Shown in pieces: positions 22,147-31,299 of a stretch of 45,808 nt of DNA. The position numbers and the translations under genes are program-made. Every line of letters begins with the position of its first letter. Position 1 is the first letter of the stretch. The notes beneath the pieces are model-generated. The model worked only from the letters and a program-made list of their open reading frames with translations. It had not been told where the DNA came from and did no database searches. The stretch comes from Streptomyces sp. (GTDB lineage Bacteria > Actinomycetota > Actinomycetes > Streptomycetales > Streptomycetaceae), in contig NZ_JAEKKT010000212.1 of assembly GCF_019510245.1 (NCBI RefSeq), positions 1-45,808 of the forward strand. Reading direction: 5' to 3'.

Positions 22147-23040
22147 ATGAGCAACCACAGCGGACGTGGCCAGGTGACAGGGCTTCCGGCATGGGACCGG
22201 TGCGCGGTCATGGGGGTCGTGAACGTCACCCCCGACTCCTTCTCCGACGGCGGCCGCTGGTTCGACACGACGGCCGCCGTCAAGCACGGCCTCGACCTCG
22301 GCGCCCAGGGCGCCGACCTGGTCGACGTCGGCGGCGAGTCCACCCGCCCGGGGGCCACCCGCGTCGACGAGGACGAGGAACTGCGCCGGGTCGTCCCCGT
22401 CGTCCGCGGCCTCGCCTCCGAAGGCGTCGTCGTCTCCGTCGACACCATGCGCGCCTCCGTCGCCCGGCAGGCCCTCGCCGCCGGCGCCGCACTCGTCAAC
22501 GACGTCAGCGGCGGCCTCGCCGACCCCGACATGATCCCCGTCGTCGCCGACTCCGGCGCCCCCTTCGTCGTCATGCACTGGCGCGGCTTCCTGGAGGGCG
22601 GCAACGTCCAGGGCGTGTACGCCGACGTCGTCGGCGAGGTCCTCGACGAACTGCACGCGCGCGTGGACGCCGTCCTGGCCGGCGGCATCTCCCCCGACCG
22701 GATCGTCGTCGACCCCGGCCTCGGCTTCTCCAAGAACTCCGAGCACGACCTGACCCTGCTCGCCCACCTCGACCGGCTGCACGCCCTGGGCCACCCGCTG
22801 CTCGTCGCCGCCTCCCGCAAGCGGTTCCTCGGCCGGGTCCTGGCCGGACCCGAAGGAGCGCCCCCGCCGGCCCGGGAGCGCGACGCCGCGACGGCCGCCG
22901 TCTCCGCACTCGCCGCGCAGGCCGGCGCATGGGCGGTGCGCGTGCACGAGGTACGCGCCACGGCGGACGCGGTACGGGTCGCGCGCGCGATAGAGGGAGC
23001 GCGCACCGGAACGGACGCGCCGGGCGAAGGAGCCCGGTGA
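22147..23040 (+). CDS. folP: Dihydropteroate synthase
   Basis: FolP condenses p-aminobenzoate with dihydropterin pyrophosphate and is the sulfonamide target. The 297-residue TIM-barrel protein shows VMGVVNVTPDSFSDGG (pterin pyrophosphate loop), DVGGESTRPGA, VVSVDTMRASVARQAL, LVNDVSGG, IVVDPGLGFSKN and VAASRKRFLGRVL (the S-x-K-R-F motif). ATG 22147 is chosen because it begins six bases after a TACGCT -10 (22135-22140), indicating a leaderless transcript; the frame open from 22051 is low-complexity. It overlaps the next gene by four bases (GTGA). The folB, folK and folE genes follow nearby. Confidence 0.95.
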   Translation: MSNHSGRGQVTGLPAWDRCAVMGVVNVTPDSFSDGGRWFDTTAAVKHGLDLGAQGADLVDVGGESTRPGATRVDEDEELRRVVPVVRGLASEGVVVSVDTMRASVARQALAAGAALVNDVSGGLADPDMIPVVADSGAPFVVMHWRGFLEGGNVQGVYADVVGEVLDELHARVDAVLAGGISPDRIVVDPGLGFSKNSEHDLTLLAHLDRLHALGHPLLVAASRKRFLGRVLAGPEGAPPPARERDAATAAVSALAAQAGAWAVRVHEVRATADAVRVARAIEGARTGTDAPGEGAR

Positions 23041-23540
23041 GCGCCCCCCACACCGACGTCGAGCAGGTCGAGGCCGCCAACACCGCCTTCTACGAGGCAC
23101 TGGAGAACGGCGACTTCGAGACCGTCTCCTCCCTCTGGCTCACCCCCGCCGACCTGGGCGTCGACGAGGAGTACCACGACCCCGCCGACAGCGGCGTGAT
23201 CTCCTGCGTGCACCCGGGCTGGCCGGTGCTGACCGGCCGCGGCGAGGTCCTGCGGTCGTACGCGCTGATCATGGCGAACACCGACTACATCCAGTTCTTC
23301 CTCACCGACGTGCACGTCTCCGTCACCGGCGACACCGCCCTGGTCACCTGCACGGAGAACATCCTCAGCGGCGGACCGGCCCCCGAGGGCAGCCAGGAAC
23401 TCGGCCCGCTGGTCGGCCAGCTGGTCGTCGCCACGAACGTGTTCCGGCGCACCCGGGACGGCTGGAAGCTCTGGTCCCACCACGCCTCCCCGGTGCTCTC
23501 CGAGACCGACGAGGACGAGGAGGACGACACGCCCTCCTGA
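23037..23540 (+). CDS. NTF2-like (SnoaL/nuclear transport factor 2 fold) protein
   Basis: The 167-residue product (GTG overlapping the folP stop) shows an NTF2-like pattern: EQVEAANTAFYEALENGDFETVSSLW, HPGWPVLTGRGEVLRSYALIM, VSVTGDTALVTCTENILSG and NVFRRTRDGWKLWSHHASPV. Proteins of this fold are cone-shaped and bind small ligands or act as enzymes; the ligand here cannot be told. Translational coupling to folP suggests a link with folate or pterin metabolism, which is inference. The C-terminal tail is acidic (ETDEDEEDDTPS). Confidence 0.85.
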   Translation: MSAPHTDVEQVEAANTAFYEALENGDFETVSSLWLTPADLGVDEEYHDPADSGVISCVHPGWPVLTGRGEVLRSYALIMANTDYIQFFLTDVHVSVTGDTALVTCTENILSGGPAPEGSQELGPLVGQLVVATNVFRRTRDGWKLWSHHASPVLSETDEDEEDDTPS

Positions 23541-23788
23541 CCCCGGGACACCCCTGGCGGCCCAAGAAGTGGCTGGAATCACGAACTCGCGAGTAGGTAC
23601 GGCCACCGGCCCGTGAGCCGCCGGGTTCTCCGGGGGAAACAGCCGGTGAACCCTGCCGCACCCCGGCGGACCACACGCCCCGTACCCGGGCTGTGTCGGT
23701 GCCCGCAGGTAGATTCGTGTGAGGCCGGTCCTTCGTCCGCACGCGATGCCGCCCGGCCGCCACCCCGACGATTGCAGGAGTGATTCGC

Positions 23789-24148
23789 GTGGATCGTGTC
23801 GCGCTGCGCGGCCTGAGGGCCCGCGGGCACCACGGTGTCTTCCCCAAGGAGCGCGAGGAGGGCCAGACCTTCATCGTGGACCTCGCCCTTGGCCTGGACA
23901 CCCGTCCGGCGGCGGCCGACGACGACCTGACGAAGACCGTGCACTACGGCATCGTGGCCGAGGAGGTCGTCGCCGTGGTCGAGGGGGAGCCGGTGAACCT
24001 GATCGAGACGCTCGCCGAGCGGATCGCCCAGGTCTGCCTCAAGCACGAGGGGGTAAGAGAGGTCGAGGTCCAGGTCCACAAGCCGGACGCGCCCATCACC
24101 GTCCCCTTCGACGACGTCACCGTCACCATCACCCGGAGCCGAGTATGA
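23789..24148 (+). CDS. folB: Dihydroneopterin aldolase
   Basis: FolB cleaves dihydroneopterin to hydroxymethyl-dihydropterin. The 119-residue protein contains DRVALRGLRARGHHGVFPKEREEGQTFIVD (the H-G-V-x-x-x-E-R signature with active-site Glu), TVHYGIVAEEVVAVVEGEPVNLIETLAE and VEVQVHKPDAPI (the conserved H-K-P with catalytic Lys). The GTG at 23789 is chosen because AGGAG at 23776-23780 is eight bases upstream; the earlier GTG at 23780 overlaps that site. A TAGATT at 23710-23715 may be the -10 of the folBK transcript. It overlaps folK by four bases (ATGA). Confidence 0.95.
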   Translation: MDRVALRGLRARGHHGVFPKEREEGQTFIVDLALGLDTRPAAADDDLTKTVHYGIVAEEVVAVVEGEPVNLIETLAERIAQVCLKHEGVREVEVQVHKPDAPITVPFDDVTVTITRSRV

Positions 24149-24756
24149 CCGCATCCTCCCTGCGGGGGCCGAGCGACCCGACCGTACAGCCGGTGCCCGC
24201 CTCCGTCGTCGAACAGGTCGACGCCGCCGACACCACCCTGTCCAACCCCAAACGGGCCGTGGTCGCCCTCGGCTCCAACCTCGGCAACCGCCTGGAGACC
24301 CTGCAAGGCGCCGTCGACGCGCTGGAGGACACCCCGGGCGTCCGCATCAAGGCCGTGTCGCCGGTGTACGAGACGGAGCCGTGGGGCGTCGAGCCCGGCA
24401 GCCAGCCGACGTACTACAACGCGATCGTGGTGCTGAAGACCACCCTCCCGCCGTCCTCCCTGCTGGAGCGGGCCCACGCGGTCGAGGAGGCGTTCAACCG
24501 GGTGCGGGACGAGCACTGGGGACCGCGCACCCTCGACGTCGACATCGTCGCCTACGCCGACGTCGTCTCCGACGACCCGCAGCTCACCCTCCCCCACCCG
24601 CGCGCCCACGAGCGCGCCTTCGTGCTCGCGCCCTGGTACGACATCGACCCGGAGGCCCTGCTGCCCGGCCGCGGCACGGTCGCGGACCTCCTGGCGGCCG
24701 TCACCCGGCACGGTGTGGAAGCGCGGGGAGACCTGGAACTCCGACTGCCCGAGTAG
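24145..24756 (+). CDS. folK: 6-hydroxymethyl-dihydropterin pyrophosphokinase
   Basis: FolK pyrophosphorylates hydroxymethyl-dihydropterin to give the FolP substrate. The 203-residue protein has an about 37-residue variable N-terminal extension, then VVALGSNLGNRLETLQGAVD, VSPVYETEPWG, YYNAIVVLKT, FNRVRDEHWGPRTLDVDIVAYAD (the R-T-L-D-x-D-I-V signature) and LPHPRAHERAFVLAPW. The ATG overlaps the folB stop. It completes the folP-folB-folK set together with the convergent folE. Confidence 0.96.
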   Translation: MTASSLRGPSDPTVQPVPASVVEQVDAADTTLSNPKRAVVALGSNLGNRLETLQGAVDALEDTPGVRIKAVSPVYETEPWGVEPGSQPTYYNAIVVLKTTLPPSSLLERAHAVEEAFNRVRDEHWGPRTLDVDIVAYADVVSDDPQLTLPHPRAHERAFVLAPWYDIDPEALLPGRGTVADLLAAVTRHGVEARGDLELRLPE

Positions 24757-24806
24757 TCGTTAAGGTCGAGACGACCACATCGCTGCGGGGGAGCTGAAGG
24801 AAAACA

Positions 24807-25295
24807 GTGAAAGAGCTGCGGATCAGGGTGCTGGCCGGCGTCTTCGTCGTGGCCGGAGTGCTGTCCTGGGCGGCCGCCCGCCTCTGGAACGCGGTGGGGA
24901 CACTGCCCAGCGTGCCGGTGGCCGCCCCGATCGTCCTCGCCCTGATCGCCGTGGTCCTGCTCTCCACCGCGCTCTCGCTGCGCGCCCGCCTCAAGGCGCA
25001 GCGCGAGCGCCGCCCCGGCGCCAAGGGGGTGGATCCCCTGATGGCGGCCCGCGCGGTGGTCTTCGGCCAGGCGAGCGCCCTCGTCGCCGCCCTCGTCGCC
25101 GGCATGTACGGCGGCACCGGCGTCTTCCTCCTGGAGCTCCTCGACCTGCCCACCCGCCGCGACCAGGCCCTCTACGCGGCCTTCTCGGTCGTCGCCGGCA
25201 TCGGCGTGATAGCGGCGGCCATCTTCCTGGAACGGGTGTGCAAGCTCCCGGAGGACGACGACAACGACCACAGCGGGGCCGAGCCGGTCGCCTGA
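24807..25295 (+). CDS. DUF3180 four-helix membrane protein
   Basis: The 162-residue protein has four hydrophobic helices (about 8-27, 40-57, 83-103 and 122-141) with a basic loop SLRARLKAQRERRPGAKG between the second and third. The motif PLMAARAVVFGQASALVAALVAGMYGG is typical of DUF3180, an actinobacterial family that follows folK. No function is known. GTG 24807 has AAGGA upstream. The stop is 19 bases from the convergent folE stop. Confidence 0.88.
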   Translation: MKELRIRVLAGVFVVAGVLSWAAARLWNAVGTLPSVPVAAPIVLALIAVVLLSTALSLRARLKAQRERRPGAKGVDPLMAARAVVFGQASALVAALVAGMYGGTGVFLLELLDLPTRRDQALYAAFSVVAGIGVIAAAIFLERVCKLPEDDDNDHSGAEPVA

Positions 25296-25314
25296 GCCCC
25301 GCCCGCCGAGGCGG

Positions 25315-25920
25315 TCAGCGCGCCAGTATCAGGCTCATCGCCTCGGCGCGGGTCGTTGCGTCCCTGAGTTGGCCGCGGACCGCCGACGTCGTCGTCTTGG
25401 CACCCGGCTTGCGGATCCCGCGCACCGACATGCACATGTGCTCGGCCTCGACCACGACGATCACCCCCCGGGCCTCGAGGATCCGCATGAGCGAGTCCGC
25501 GACCTGGGTGGTGAGTCGTTCCTGCACCTGCAGACGGCGGGCGAACACCTCGACCAGACGCGCCAGCTTCGACAGACCCGTGATCTTGCCGGTCTCCGCC
25601 GGGATGTAGCCGACATGAGCCACCCCGTGGAACGGCAGCATGTGATGCTCGCAGAGACTGACGATCTCGATGTCCTTGACCAGCACCATCTCGTCATGTC
25701 CGAGGTCGAAGGTCGTCGTCAGGACCTCCTCGGGCGACTGGTGATTGCCCGCCAGAAGCTCGCGATACGCCCGTGCCACCCGCGCCGGAGTCTCCCGCAG
25801 GCCCTCGCGGTCCGGGTCCTCGCCGACCGCGATGAGGAGTTCGCGTACGGCGTTCTCGGCGCGCTTCTCGTCGAACTCGCCGATGGTGCCTTCGCCGTCC
25901 AGGGTCACGGGGTCGGTCAT
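25315..25920 (-). CDS. folE: GTP cyclohydrolase I (type IA)
   Basis: FolE opens GTP to dihydroneopterin triphosphate, the first step of folate synthesis. The 201-residue sequence has GLRETPARVARAYRELLAG, the zinc-binding segment VSLCEHHMLPFHGVAHVGYIP, TGLSKLARLVEVFARRLQVQERLTTQVAD and EHMCMSVRGIRKPGAKTTTS. The second zinc Cys is present, so it is the zinc-dependent IA type. ATG 25920 is chosen over an in-frame start 20 codons earlier because GAGG lies at the right distance and the extra residues are not family-like. An intrinsic terminator separates it from ftsH upstream. Confidence 0.96.
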   Translation of the reverse strand: MTDPVTLDGEGTIGEFDEKRAENAVRELLIAVGEDPDREGLRETPARVARAYRELLAGNHQSPEEVLTTTFDLGHDEMVLVKDIEIVSLCEHHMLPFHGVAHVGYIPAETGKITGLSKLARLVEVFARRLQVQERLTTQVADSLMRILEARGVIVVVEAEHMCMSVRGIRKPGAKTTTSAVRGQLRDATTRAEAMSLILAR

Positions 25921-25987
25921 CTGGGGTGCCTCGTTCCTCGGGGTGGGCGCATGTGGATCACACACCTCATGTACAGGCATTACGGAA

Positions 25988-26027
25988 ATGCCGCGCCCCC
26001 CAGGCTAGATCCTGGGGGGCGCGGCAT
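25988..26027 (-). terminator. Strong hairpin between ftsH and folE
   Basis: The arms ATGCCGCGCCCCCCAGG and CCTGGGGGGCGCGGCAT are perfect 17-bp inverted repeats around a six-base loop. On the minus strand the stem is followed by TTTCCG. It lies 31 bases after the ftsH stop and about 70 bases before the folE start, so it probably ends or attenuates the ftsH transcript. Confidence 0.85.
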
Positions 26028-26057
26028 CCATTCCGAGCCGGACGAGGCCGGTGTGAG

Positions 26058-28097
26058 TCAGCTCTCGGGGCGGTCCTCGGGAGCCTTCTCGACCGCGGAG
26101 GCGGATTCGGCCGCCGTGGCCTTGGCGGTGCTGATTGCCGCGGTGGCGCCGTTGGTCCCGTTGGTCAGTGCGAGCTCCTTCGGGGAGAGCACCGGCGGGC
26201 GGGTGGACGGCGTACGGCGGGAGGAACCGGTCCAGGCGGGCCGGGCCGGGCGCTTGACGATGGCGGAGAAGATCTCGGCGATCTCCTCCTTGCCCAGCGT
26301 CTCCTTCTCCAGGAGCTGGAGCACCAGGTTGTCGAGGACGTCGCGGTTCTCGACCAGGATCTCCCAGGCTTCGTTGTGCGCGTTCTCGATGAGCTTCTTG
26401 ACTTCCTCGTCCACCAGGGCGGCGACCTCTTCCGAGTAGTCGCGCTGGTGGGACATCTCACGGCCGAGGAAGGGCTCGGTGTTGTCGCCGCCGAACTTGA
26501 TCGCGCCGAGACGCTCGGTCATGCCGTACTGCGTGACCATCGCGCGGGCGGTGGCCGTGGCCTTCTCGATGTCGTTGGCGGCGCCGGTGGTCGGGTCGTG
26601 GAAGACCAGTTCCTCGGCCGCGCGGCCGCCCAGCATGTAGGCGAGCTGGTCGAGCATCTCGTTGCGCGTGGTCGAGTACTTGTCCTCGTCCGGCAGGACC
26701 ATCGTGTAGCCGAGGGCACGGCCGCGGGACAGGATCGTGATCTTGTGGACCGGGTCGGAGTTCGGGGAGGCCGCCGCGACCAGGGCGTGGCCGCCCTCGT
26801 GGTACGCGGTGATCTTCTTCTCCTTGTCCGACATGATCCGGGTCCGCTTCTGCGGGCCCGCGACCACGCGGTCGATCGCCTCGTCGAGCATCTGGTTGTC
26901 GATGAGCTTGCGGTCGCTGCGGGCCGTGAGCAGGGCCGCCTCGTTCAGCACGTTCGACAGGTCGGCGCCGGTGAAGCCCGGGGTACGGCGGGCGACCGCC
27001 GCGAGGTCGACGTCGGGCGCGACCGGCTTGCCCTTCTGGTGGACCTTGAGGATCTCCAGACGGCCCTGCAGGTCCGGCGGGTCGACCGCGATCTGGCGGT
27101 CGAAGCGGCCGGGGCGCAGCAGCGCCGGGTCGAGGATGTCGGGCCGGTTGGTCGCGGCGATGAGGATCACGCCGCCCTTGACGTCGAAGCCGTCCATCTC
27201 GACGAGCAGCTGGTTCAGCGTCTGCTCGCGCTCGTCGTGACCGCCGCCGAGGCCGGCGCCGCGGTGGCGGCCGACCGCGTCGATCTCGTCGACGAAGACG
27301 ATCGCCGGGGCGTTCGCCTTGGCCTGCTCGAAGAGGTCACGCACTCGGGAGGCACCGACACCGACGAACATCTCGACGAAGTCGGAACCGGAGATCGAGT
27401 AGAAGGGGACGCCCGCCTCGCCGGCGACGGCGCGCGCGAGCAGCGTCTTGCCGGTGCCGGGACGGCCGTAGAGGAGCACGCCCTTGGGAATCTTGGCGCC
27501 GACGGCCTGGAACTTGGCCGGCTCCTGCAGGAACTCCTTGATCTCGTGGAGTTCCTCGACGGCCTCGTCACAGCCCGCCACGTCCGAGAAGGTCGTCTTC
27601 GGGGTGTCCTTGGTGATGAGCTTCGCCTTGGACTTGCCGAAGTTCATGACCCGGGAGCCGCCGCCCTGCATCTGGTTCATCAGGAACAGGAAGACGACCA
27701 CGATGAGGACGAAGGGCAGCAGCGAGAGCAGGACGCTGACGAAGGCGTTCTGCTTGGTCGGCGCGACGGTGTAGCCGTCGGGGATCTGCTTGTCCTGGTA
27801 CTTGGTCTGCAGCGTGTTGGCGAGGGCCACGCCCTGGTCGCCGATGTAGCTCGCCTGGATCTTCGAGCTGCCGTCGACCTTCTCGCCGTTCTTGAGCGTG
27901 ACCTTGATGGTCTGCTCGTCACCGGTGGTCAGCTTGGCCGATTCCACCTTGTTGTCATTGATCGCCGCCACGACCTGGCCGGTGTCCACCGTCTTGTAGC
28001 CGCCGGACGAGCCGACGACCTGCATCAACACGACCACGGCAAGGACGGCCAGCACGATCCACATGACCGGCCCACGGAAGTATCGCTTCACGTCCAT
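26058..28097 (-). CDS. ftsH: ATP-dependent zinc metalloprotease FtsH
   Basis: FtsH is a membrane AAA+ protease that degrades membrane and regulatory proteins. From MDVKRYFRGPVMWIVLAVLA the protein has 679 residues: helix 1 (about 11-28), a periplasmic domain, helix 2 (about 120-140), AAA+ domain with Walker A GRPGTGKT (211-218), Walker B AIVFVDEID, the second-region-of-homology block ATNRPDILDPALLRPGRFDR, and the zinc site HEGGH (433-437). The Walker A has Arg where FtsH normally has Pro (codon 27464-27462). In-frame starts at 28133 (ATG) and 28157 (TTG) would add 12 or 20 residues. The C-terminal 70 residues are low-complexity. Confidence 0.94.
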   Translation of the reverse strand: MDVKRYFRGPVMWIVLAVLAVVVLMQVVGSSGGYKTVDTGQVVAAINDNKVESAKLTTGDEQTIKVTLKNGEKVDGSSKIQASYIGDQGVALANTLQTKYQDKQIPDGYTVAPTKQNAFVSVLLSLLPFVLIVVVFLFLMNQMQGGGSRVMNFGKSKAKLITKDTPKTTFSDVAGCDEAVEELHEIKEFLQEPAKFQAVGAKIPKGVLLYGRPGTGKTLLARAVAGEAGVPFYSISGSDFVEMFVGVGASRVRDLFEQAKANAPAIVFVDEIDAVGRHRGAGLGGGHDEREQTLNQLLVEMDGFDVKGGVILIAATNRPDILDPALLRPGRFDRQIAVDPPDLQGRLEILKVHQKGKPVAPDVDLAAVARRTPGFTGADLSNVLNEAALLTARSDRKLIDNQMLDEAIDRVVAGPQKRTRIMSDKEKKITAYHEGGHALVAAASPNSDPVHKITILSRGRALGYTMVLPDEDKYSTTRNEMLDQLAYMLGGRAAEELVFHDPTTGAANDIEKATATARAMVTQYGMTERLGAIKFGGDNTEPFLGREMSHQRDYSEEVAALVDEEVKKLIENAHNEAWEILVENRDVLDNLVLQLLEKETLGKEEIAEIFSAIVKRPARPAWTGSSRRTPSTRPPVLSPKELALTNGTNGATAAISTAKATAAESASAVEKAPEDRPES

Positions 28098-28224
28098 CCA
28101 TACGGAGCGGTGTCGCCCCGTCCCTCCTGCCATAGTGAGTTTCTCTGCATGCTCCAACGGCGCGAAACCCGCTGGGGTTCCCGATCGTCTTACGTAAGTG
28201 GACCCTGCGGCGTATCAGCCGGGG

Positions 28225-28785
28225 TCAGCCGCCGTAGACGTGAGGCGCGAGCGTACCGACGAACGGGAGATTGCGGTACTTCTCCGCGTAGTCGAGGCCG
28301 TAGCCGACGACGAACTCGTTGGGGATGTCGAATCCGACCCACTCGACGTCGATGGCGACCTTGGCCGCGTCCGGCTTGCGCAGCAGGGTGCAGATCTTCA
28401 GGGTCTCGGGCTCGCGGGAGCCGAGGTTGTTGATCAGCCAGGACAGGGTCAGGCCCGAGTCGATGATGTCCTCGACGATCAGGACGTGCCGGCCCTTGAT
28501 GTCGGTGTCGAGGTCCTTGAGGATCCGCACCACACCGGAGGACTGGGTGCCCGCGCCGTACGAGGACACGGCCATCCAGTCCATGGTGACGGGGGTGGAC
28601 AGCGCCCGGGCGAGGTCTGCCATGACCATCACGGCGCCCTTGAGGACGCCGACGATGAGCAGGTCCTTGCCCGCGTACTCCGCGTCGATCTTCGCGGCCA
28701 GCTCGGCCAGCTTCGCGTCGATCTCTTCTTTGGTGATGAGCACCTGCTGGAGGTCGGCACCCATGTCTTTCGCGTCCACCCGCAT
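28225..28785 (-). CDS. hpt: Hypoxanthine phosphoribosyltransferase
   Basis: Hpt salvages hypoxanthine and guanine with PRPP to IMP and GMP. The 186-residue protein starts MRVDAKDMGADLQQVLITKE and shows LLIVGVLKGAVMVMADLARAL, the PRPP-binding motif HVLIVEDIIDSGLTLSWL and a C-terminal FVVGYGLDYAEKYRNLPFVG typical of the family. A GTG directly before the chosen ATG is an alternative start. It lies between tilS and ftsH on the same strand, an arrangement widespread in bacteria. Confidence 0.95.
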   Translation of the reverse strand: MRVDAKDMGADLQQVLITKEEIDAKLAELAAKIDAEYAGKDLLIVGVLKGAVMVMADLARALSTPVTMDWMAVSSYGAGTQSSGVVRILKDLDTDIKGRHVLIVEDIIDSGLTLSWLINNLGSREPETLKICTLLRKPDAAKVAIDVEWVGFDIPNEFVVGYGLDYAEKYRNLPFVGTLAPHVYGG

Positions 28786-28861
28786 CACTTTCGGTCGGTC
28801 GTCCCACCGGCCTACCCGGTCCTTCGGAGGAGCGCCGAGGAGCTCTTCGCGAGGTCGGGAT

Positions 28862-29974
28862 TCAGCCTTGCCGAATCACCAGTCTGCCACCCTGGCGCTG
28901 GGCGACGACTTTGCCGGGGAGATTGATGGCCCCCTGGCCTCGCCAGCCGGTGATGAGGCGGTCGACTTCCTCGATGTGCCGGGCGAACAGGGAACCGGCC
29001 GGTGCGCCCGCCTCGATGGCCGCGCGGCGCAGGATCCGGCGGCGTACCGCGGGAGGCAGGGCGTAGAGCTTGGCGCACTCCAGCAGGCCCGCGGCGTCCC
29101 GTACGGAGGCCTCCGCCTGGCTGGCCCAGGTGTCGAGGGCGTCGGCGTCGTCCCGGGAGAGCTGGGCGGTGCGGGCGAGCGCCTCGACGACGCCCTTGCC
29201 GAGGGCTTTCTCCAGCGCGGGCAGGCCCTCGTGGCGAAGCCGGGAGCGGGTGTACGCCGGGTCCGCGTTGTGAGGATCGTCCCAGACGGGGAGGGCCTGG
29301 ACCATGCAGGCCTTGCGGGCGGTCTGCCGGTCCAGTTGGAGGAACGGACGGCGGTAACGGCCGCCGGCCCCCGAGACCGCGGCCATTCCGGACAGGGAGC
29401 GGATGCCGGAGCCGCGGGCGAGGCCGAGCAGGACGGTTTCGGCCTGGTCGTCCCTGGTGTGGCCGAGCAGGATCGCGGTGCCGCCGTGCCGCTCCAGCGC
29501 GGCGTCCAGGGCGGCGTAGCGGGCGTCGCGGGCGGCGGCTTCCGGTCCGCCGTCGCGGCCGACGGTCACGGTGATGGCCTCGACCGGGTCGAGGCCCAGT
29601 TCGCGCAGCCGCAGGACGACCTCCTCGGCGCGCAGGTCGGAGCCGGGCTGCAGGCCGTGGTCGACGGTGATGCCGCCCGCGCGGATGCCGAGCTTGGGGG
29701 CCTCGAAGGCGAGGGCGGAGGCGAGCGCCATGGAGTCGGCGCCGCCGGAGCACGCGACGAGGACGAGCGGGGAGGGGGGCCGCTCGTTCGGTGTCTGCTC
29801 CGGGATCTCCGGGGCCTCGGGGAAGCCGCCGACGGGGCGCGCGAGGCGCACGCCGATGCGCCCACCGGTGCGCTCACCGGCGGTGCGGGCGTGGCGGCTG
29901 TCGTCGGTGAGGATGTCGTGGAGGACGCGGCGGACCGCCAGGCGTATCGCCGCGACCGCAGGATGGGGACCCAT
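28862..29974 (-). CDS. tilS: tRNA(Ile)-lysidine synthetase
   Basis: TilS adds lysine to C34 of the CAU-anticodon tRNA(Ile), changing decoding from AUG to AUA. The 370-residue protein has the PP-loop VLVACSGGADSMALASALAF (about 70-90), GITVDHGLQPGSDLRAEEV, ILLGHTRDDQAETVLLGLARGSG and VWDDPHNADPAYTRSRLRHEGLPAL. An insertion of about 35 residues (about 32-66, Arg/Pro-rich) precedes the PP-loop. The downstream domain is short, as in other actinobacterial TilS. It is the gene before hpt in a leftward set. Confidence 0.94.
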   Translation of the reverse strand: MGPHPAVAAIRLAVRRVLHDILTDDSRHARTAGERTGGRIGVRLARPVGGFPEAPEIPEQTPNERPPSPLVLVACSGGADSMALASALAFEAPKLGIRAGGITVDHGLQPGSDLRAEEVVLRLRELGLDPVEAITVTVGRDGGPEAAARDARYAALDAALERHGGTAILLGHTRDDQAETVLLGLARGSGIRSLSGMAAVSGAGGRYRRPFLQLDRQTARKACMVQALPVWDDPHNADPAYTRSRLRHEGLPALEKALGKGVVEALARTAQLSRDDADALDTWASQAEASVRDAAGLLECAKLYALPPAVRRRILRRAAIEAGAPAGSLFARHIEEVDRLITGWRGQGAINLPGKVVAQRQGGRLVIRQG

Positions 29975-30165
29975 GTCCGGTTCCCTTCATGAAGTTTTCG
30001 GGGGGTGAACCCGAGACCGGTCACTCAGAGTGTGTCGATGGTGACAGAAACGGGCCGTTCCCCGAGCATCGCACGCCTACCCATCGCTCACGGTCCCTCG
30101 GACGGGTGATTGGAGGGGCGTTCGCCTGCCGTCGGCCGGTTTCCGTTCACCCCACATCCGTCGGT

Positions 30166-31299
30166 TCACGACTCGGCCCTGCGGTGCACCCGCGCGACCC
30201 AGTCCGCCGGTTTGGCGATCTCCGCCTTGGTCGGCAGGGTGTTCGGGGAGGTCCACACCCGGTTGAAGCCGTCCATGCCGACCTGCTCGACGACGGCCCG
30301 CACGAACCGTTCGCCGTCCCGGTACTGACGGAGTTTGGCATCCAGGCCGAGCAGCTTGCGCAGGGTCATGTCGAGCCGGGAGGCGCCCTTGGCGCGCCGC
30401 TGCTGGAACTTCTCGCGGATCTCGGCGACGGTCGGCACGACCGCGGGCCCGACGCCGTCCATGACGAAGTCGGCGTGGCCCTCCAGGAGGGACATGACGG
30501 CGGTGAGCCGGCCGAGGATCTCGCGCTGGGCCGGGGTCTGCACGAGTTCGACGAACGACCGTCCGCCGTCGTCCTCCTCGGCCTCCGGGCGGCTACCGGC
30601 GAGGGACTGGGCGGCGTCCCGGATGCGTTCGAGCACGGTCATCGGGTCGACGTCGGTCTCCGACAGGAACGACTGGATCTCGCCCTCCAGATGGGCGCGC
30701 AGCCAGGGGACCGCCGTGAACTGGGTGCGGTGGGTCTCCTCGTGCAGGCACACCCACAGGCGGAAGTCGTGGGGCTGAACGTCGAGTTCGCGCTCCACGT
30801 GGACGATGTTCGGGGCGACGAGCAGCAGTCGGCCGCCGCCGTTCTCGTCCGCCGGGAGGTCGCGGGAGGAGGGGGCGAAGGTCTCGTACTGGCCGAGGAC
30901 CCGGGACGACAGGAACGACAGCAGCATGCCGAGTTCCACGCCGGTGACCTTGCCGCCGACCGCGCCGAGGACCGCCCCGCCGGGGGTGCCGGAGCGCCGC
31001 TCCTGCATCTTCTCGAGGAGCGGCTTGAGGAGTTCACGGAAACCGGCGACGTTCGCCTTCACCCAGCCGGGCCTGTCCACCACCAGAACGGGGGTGTCGT
31101 GGATGTCGTCGGTCCCCATACGAGTGAAGCCCCGGACGTGTTCCTCCGAGGCCTTCGCGTGCCGCCGCAGTTCCGCGACGATGGCCCGGGCCTCGTCGCG
31201 GCTCACCTCCGGCCCCGGCCGCACGAGCCGGGTCGCGGTCGCCACCGCGAGATTCCAGTCGACCATCCCAGAAGAAGCAGCGCCACCGATGCTCGTCAT
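30166..31299 (-). CDS. Zincin-like metallopeptidase family protein (DUF2342)
   Basis: The 377-residue protein shows VDWNLAVATATRLVRPGPEVSR at the N-terminus, RLLLVAPNIVHVERELDVQPHDFRLWVCLHEETHRTQF with the zinc motif HEETH (about 186-190), and a second conserved acidic-His segment LLEGHADFVMDG (about 275-285). It is known as an actinobacterial family of uncharacterised zinc-dependent hydrolases; no substrate is established. There is no signal peptide, so it acts in the cytoplasm. It lies between dacB and tilS on the same strand. Confidence 0.87.
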   Translation of the reverse strand: MTSIGGAASSGMVDWNLAVATATRLVRPGPEVSRDEARAIVAELRRHAKASEEHVRGFTRMGTDDIHDTPVLVVDRPGWVKANVAGFRELLKPLLEKMQERRSGTPGGAVLGAVGGKVTGVELGMLLSFLSSRVLGQYETFAPSSRDLPADENGGGRLLLVAPNIVHVERELDVQPHDFRLWVCLHEETHRTQFTAVPWLRAHLEGEIQSFLSETDVDPMTVLERIRDAAQSLAGSRPEAEEDDGGRSFVELVQTPAQREILGRLTAVMSLLEGHADFVMDGVGPAVVPTVAEIREKFQQRRAKGASRLDMTLRKLLGLDAKLRQYRDGERFVRAVVEQVGMDGFNRVWTSPNTLPTKAEIAKPADWVARVHRRAES

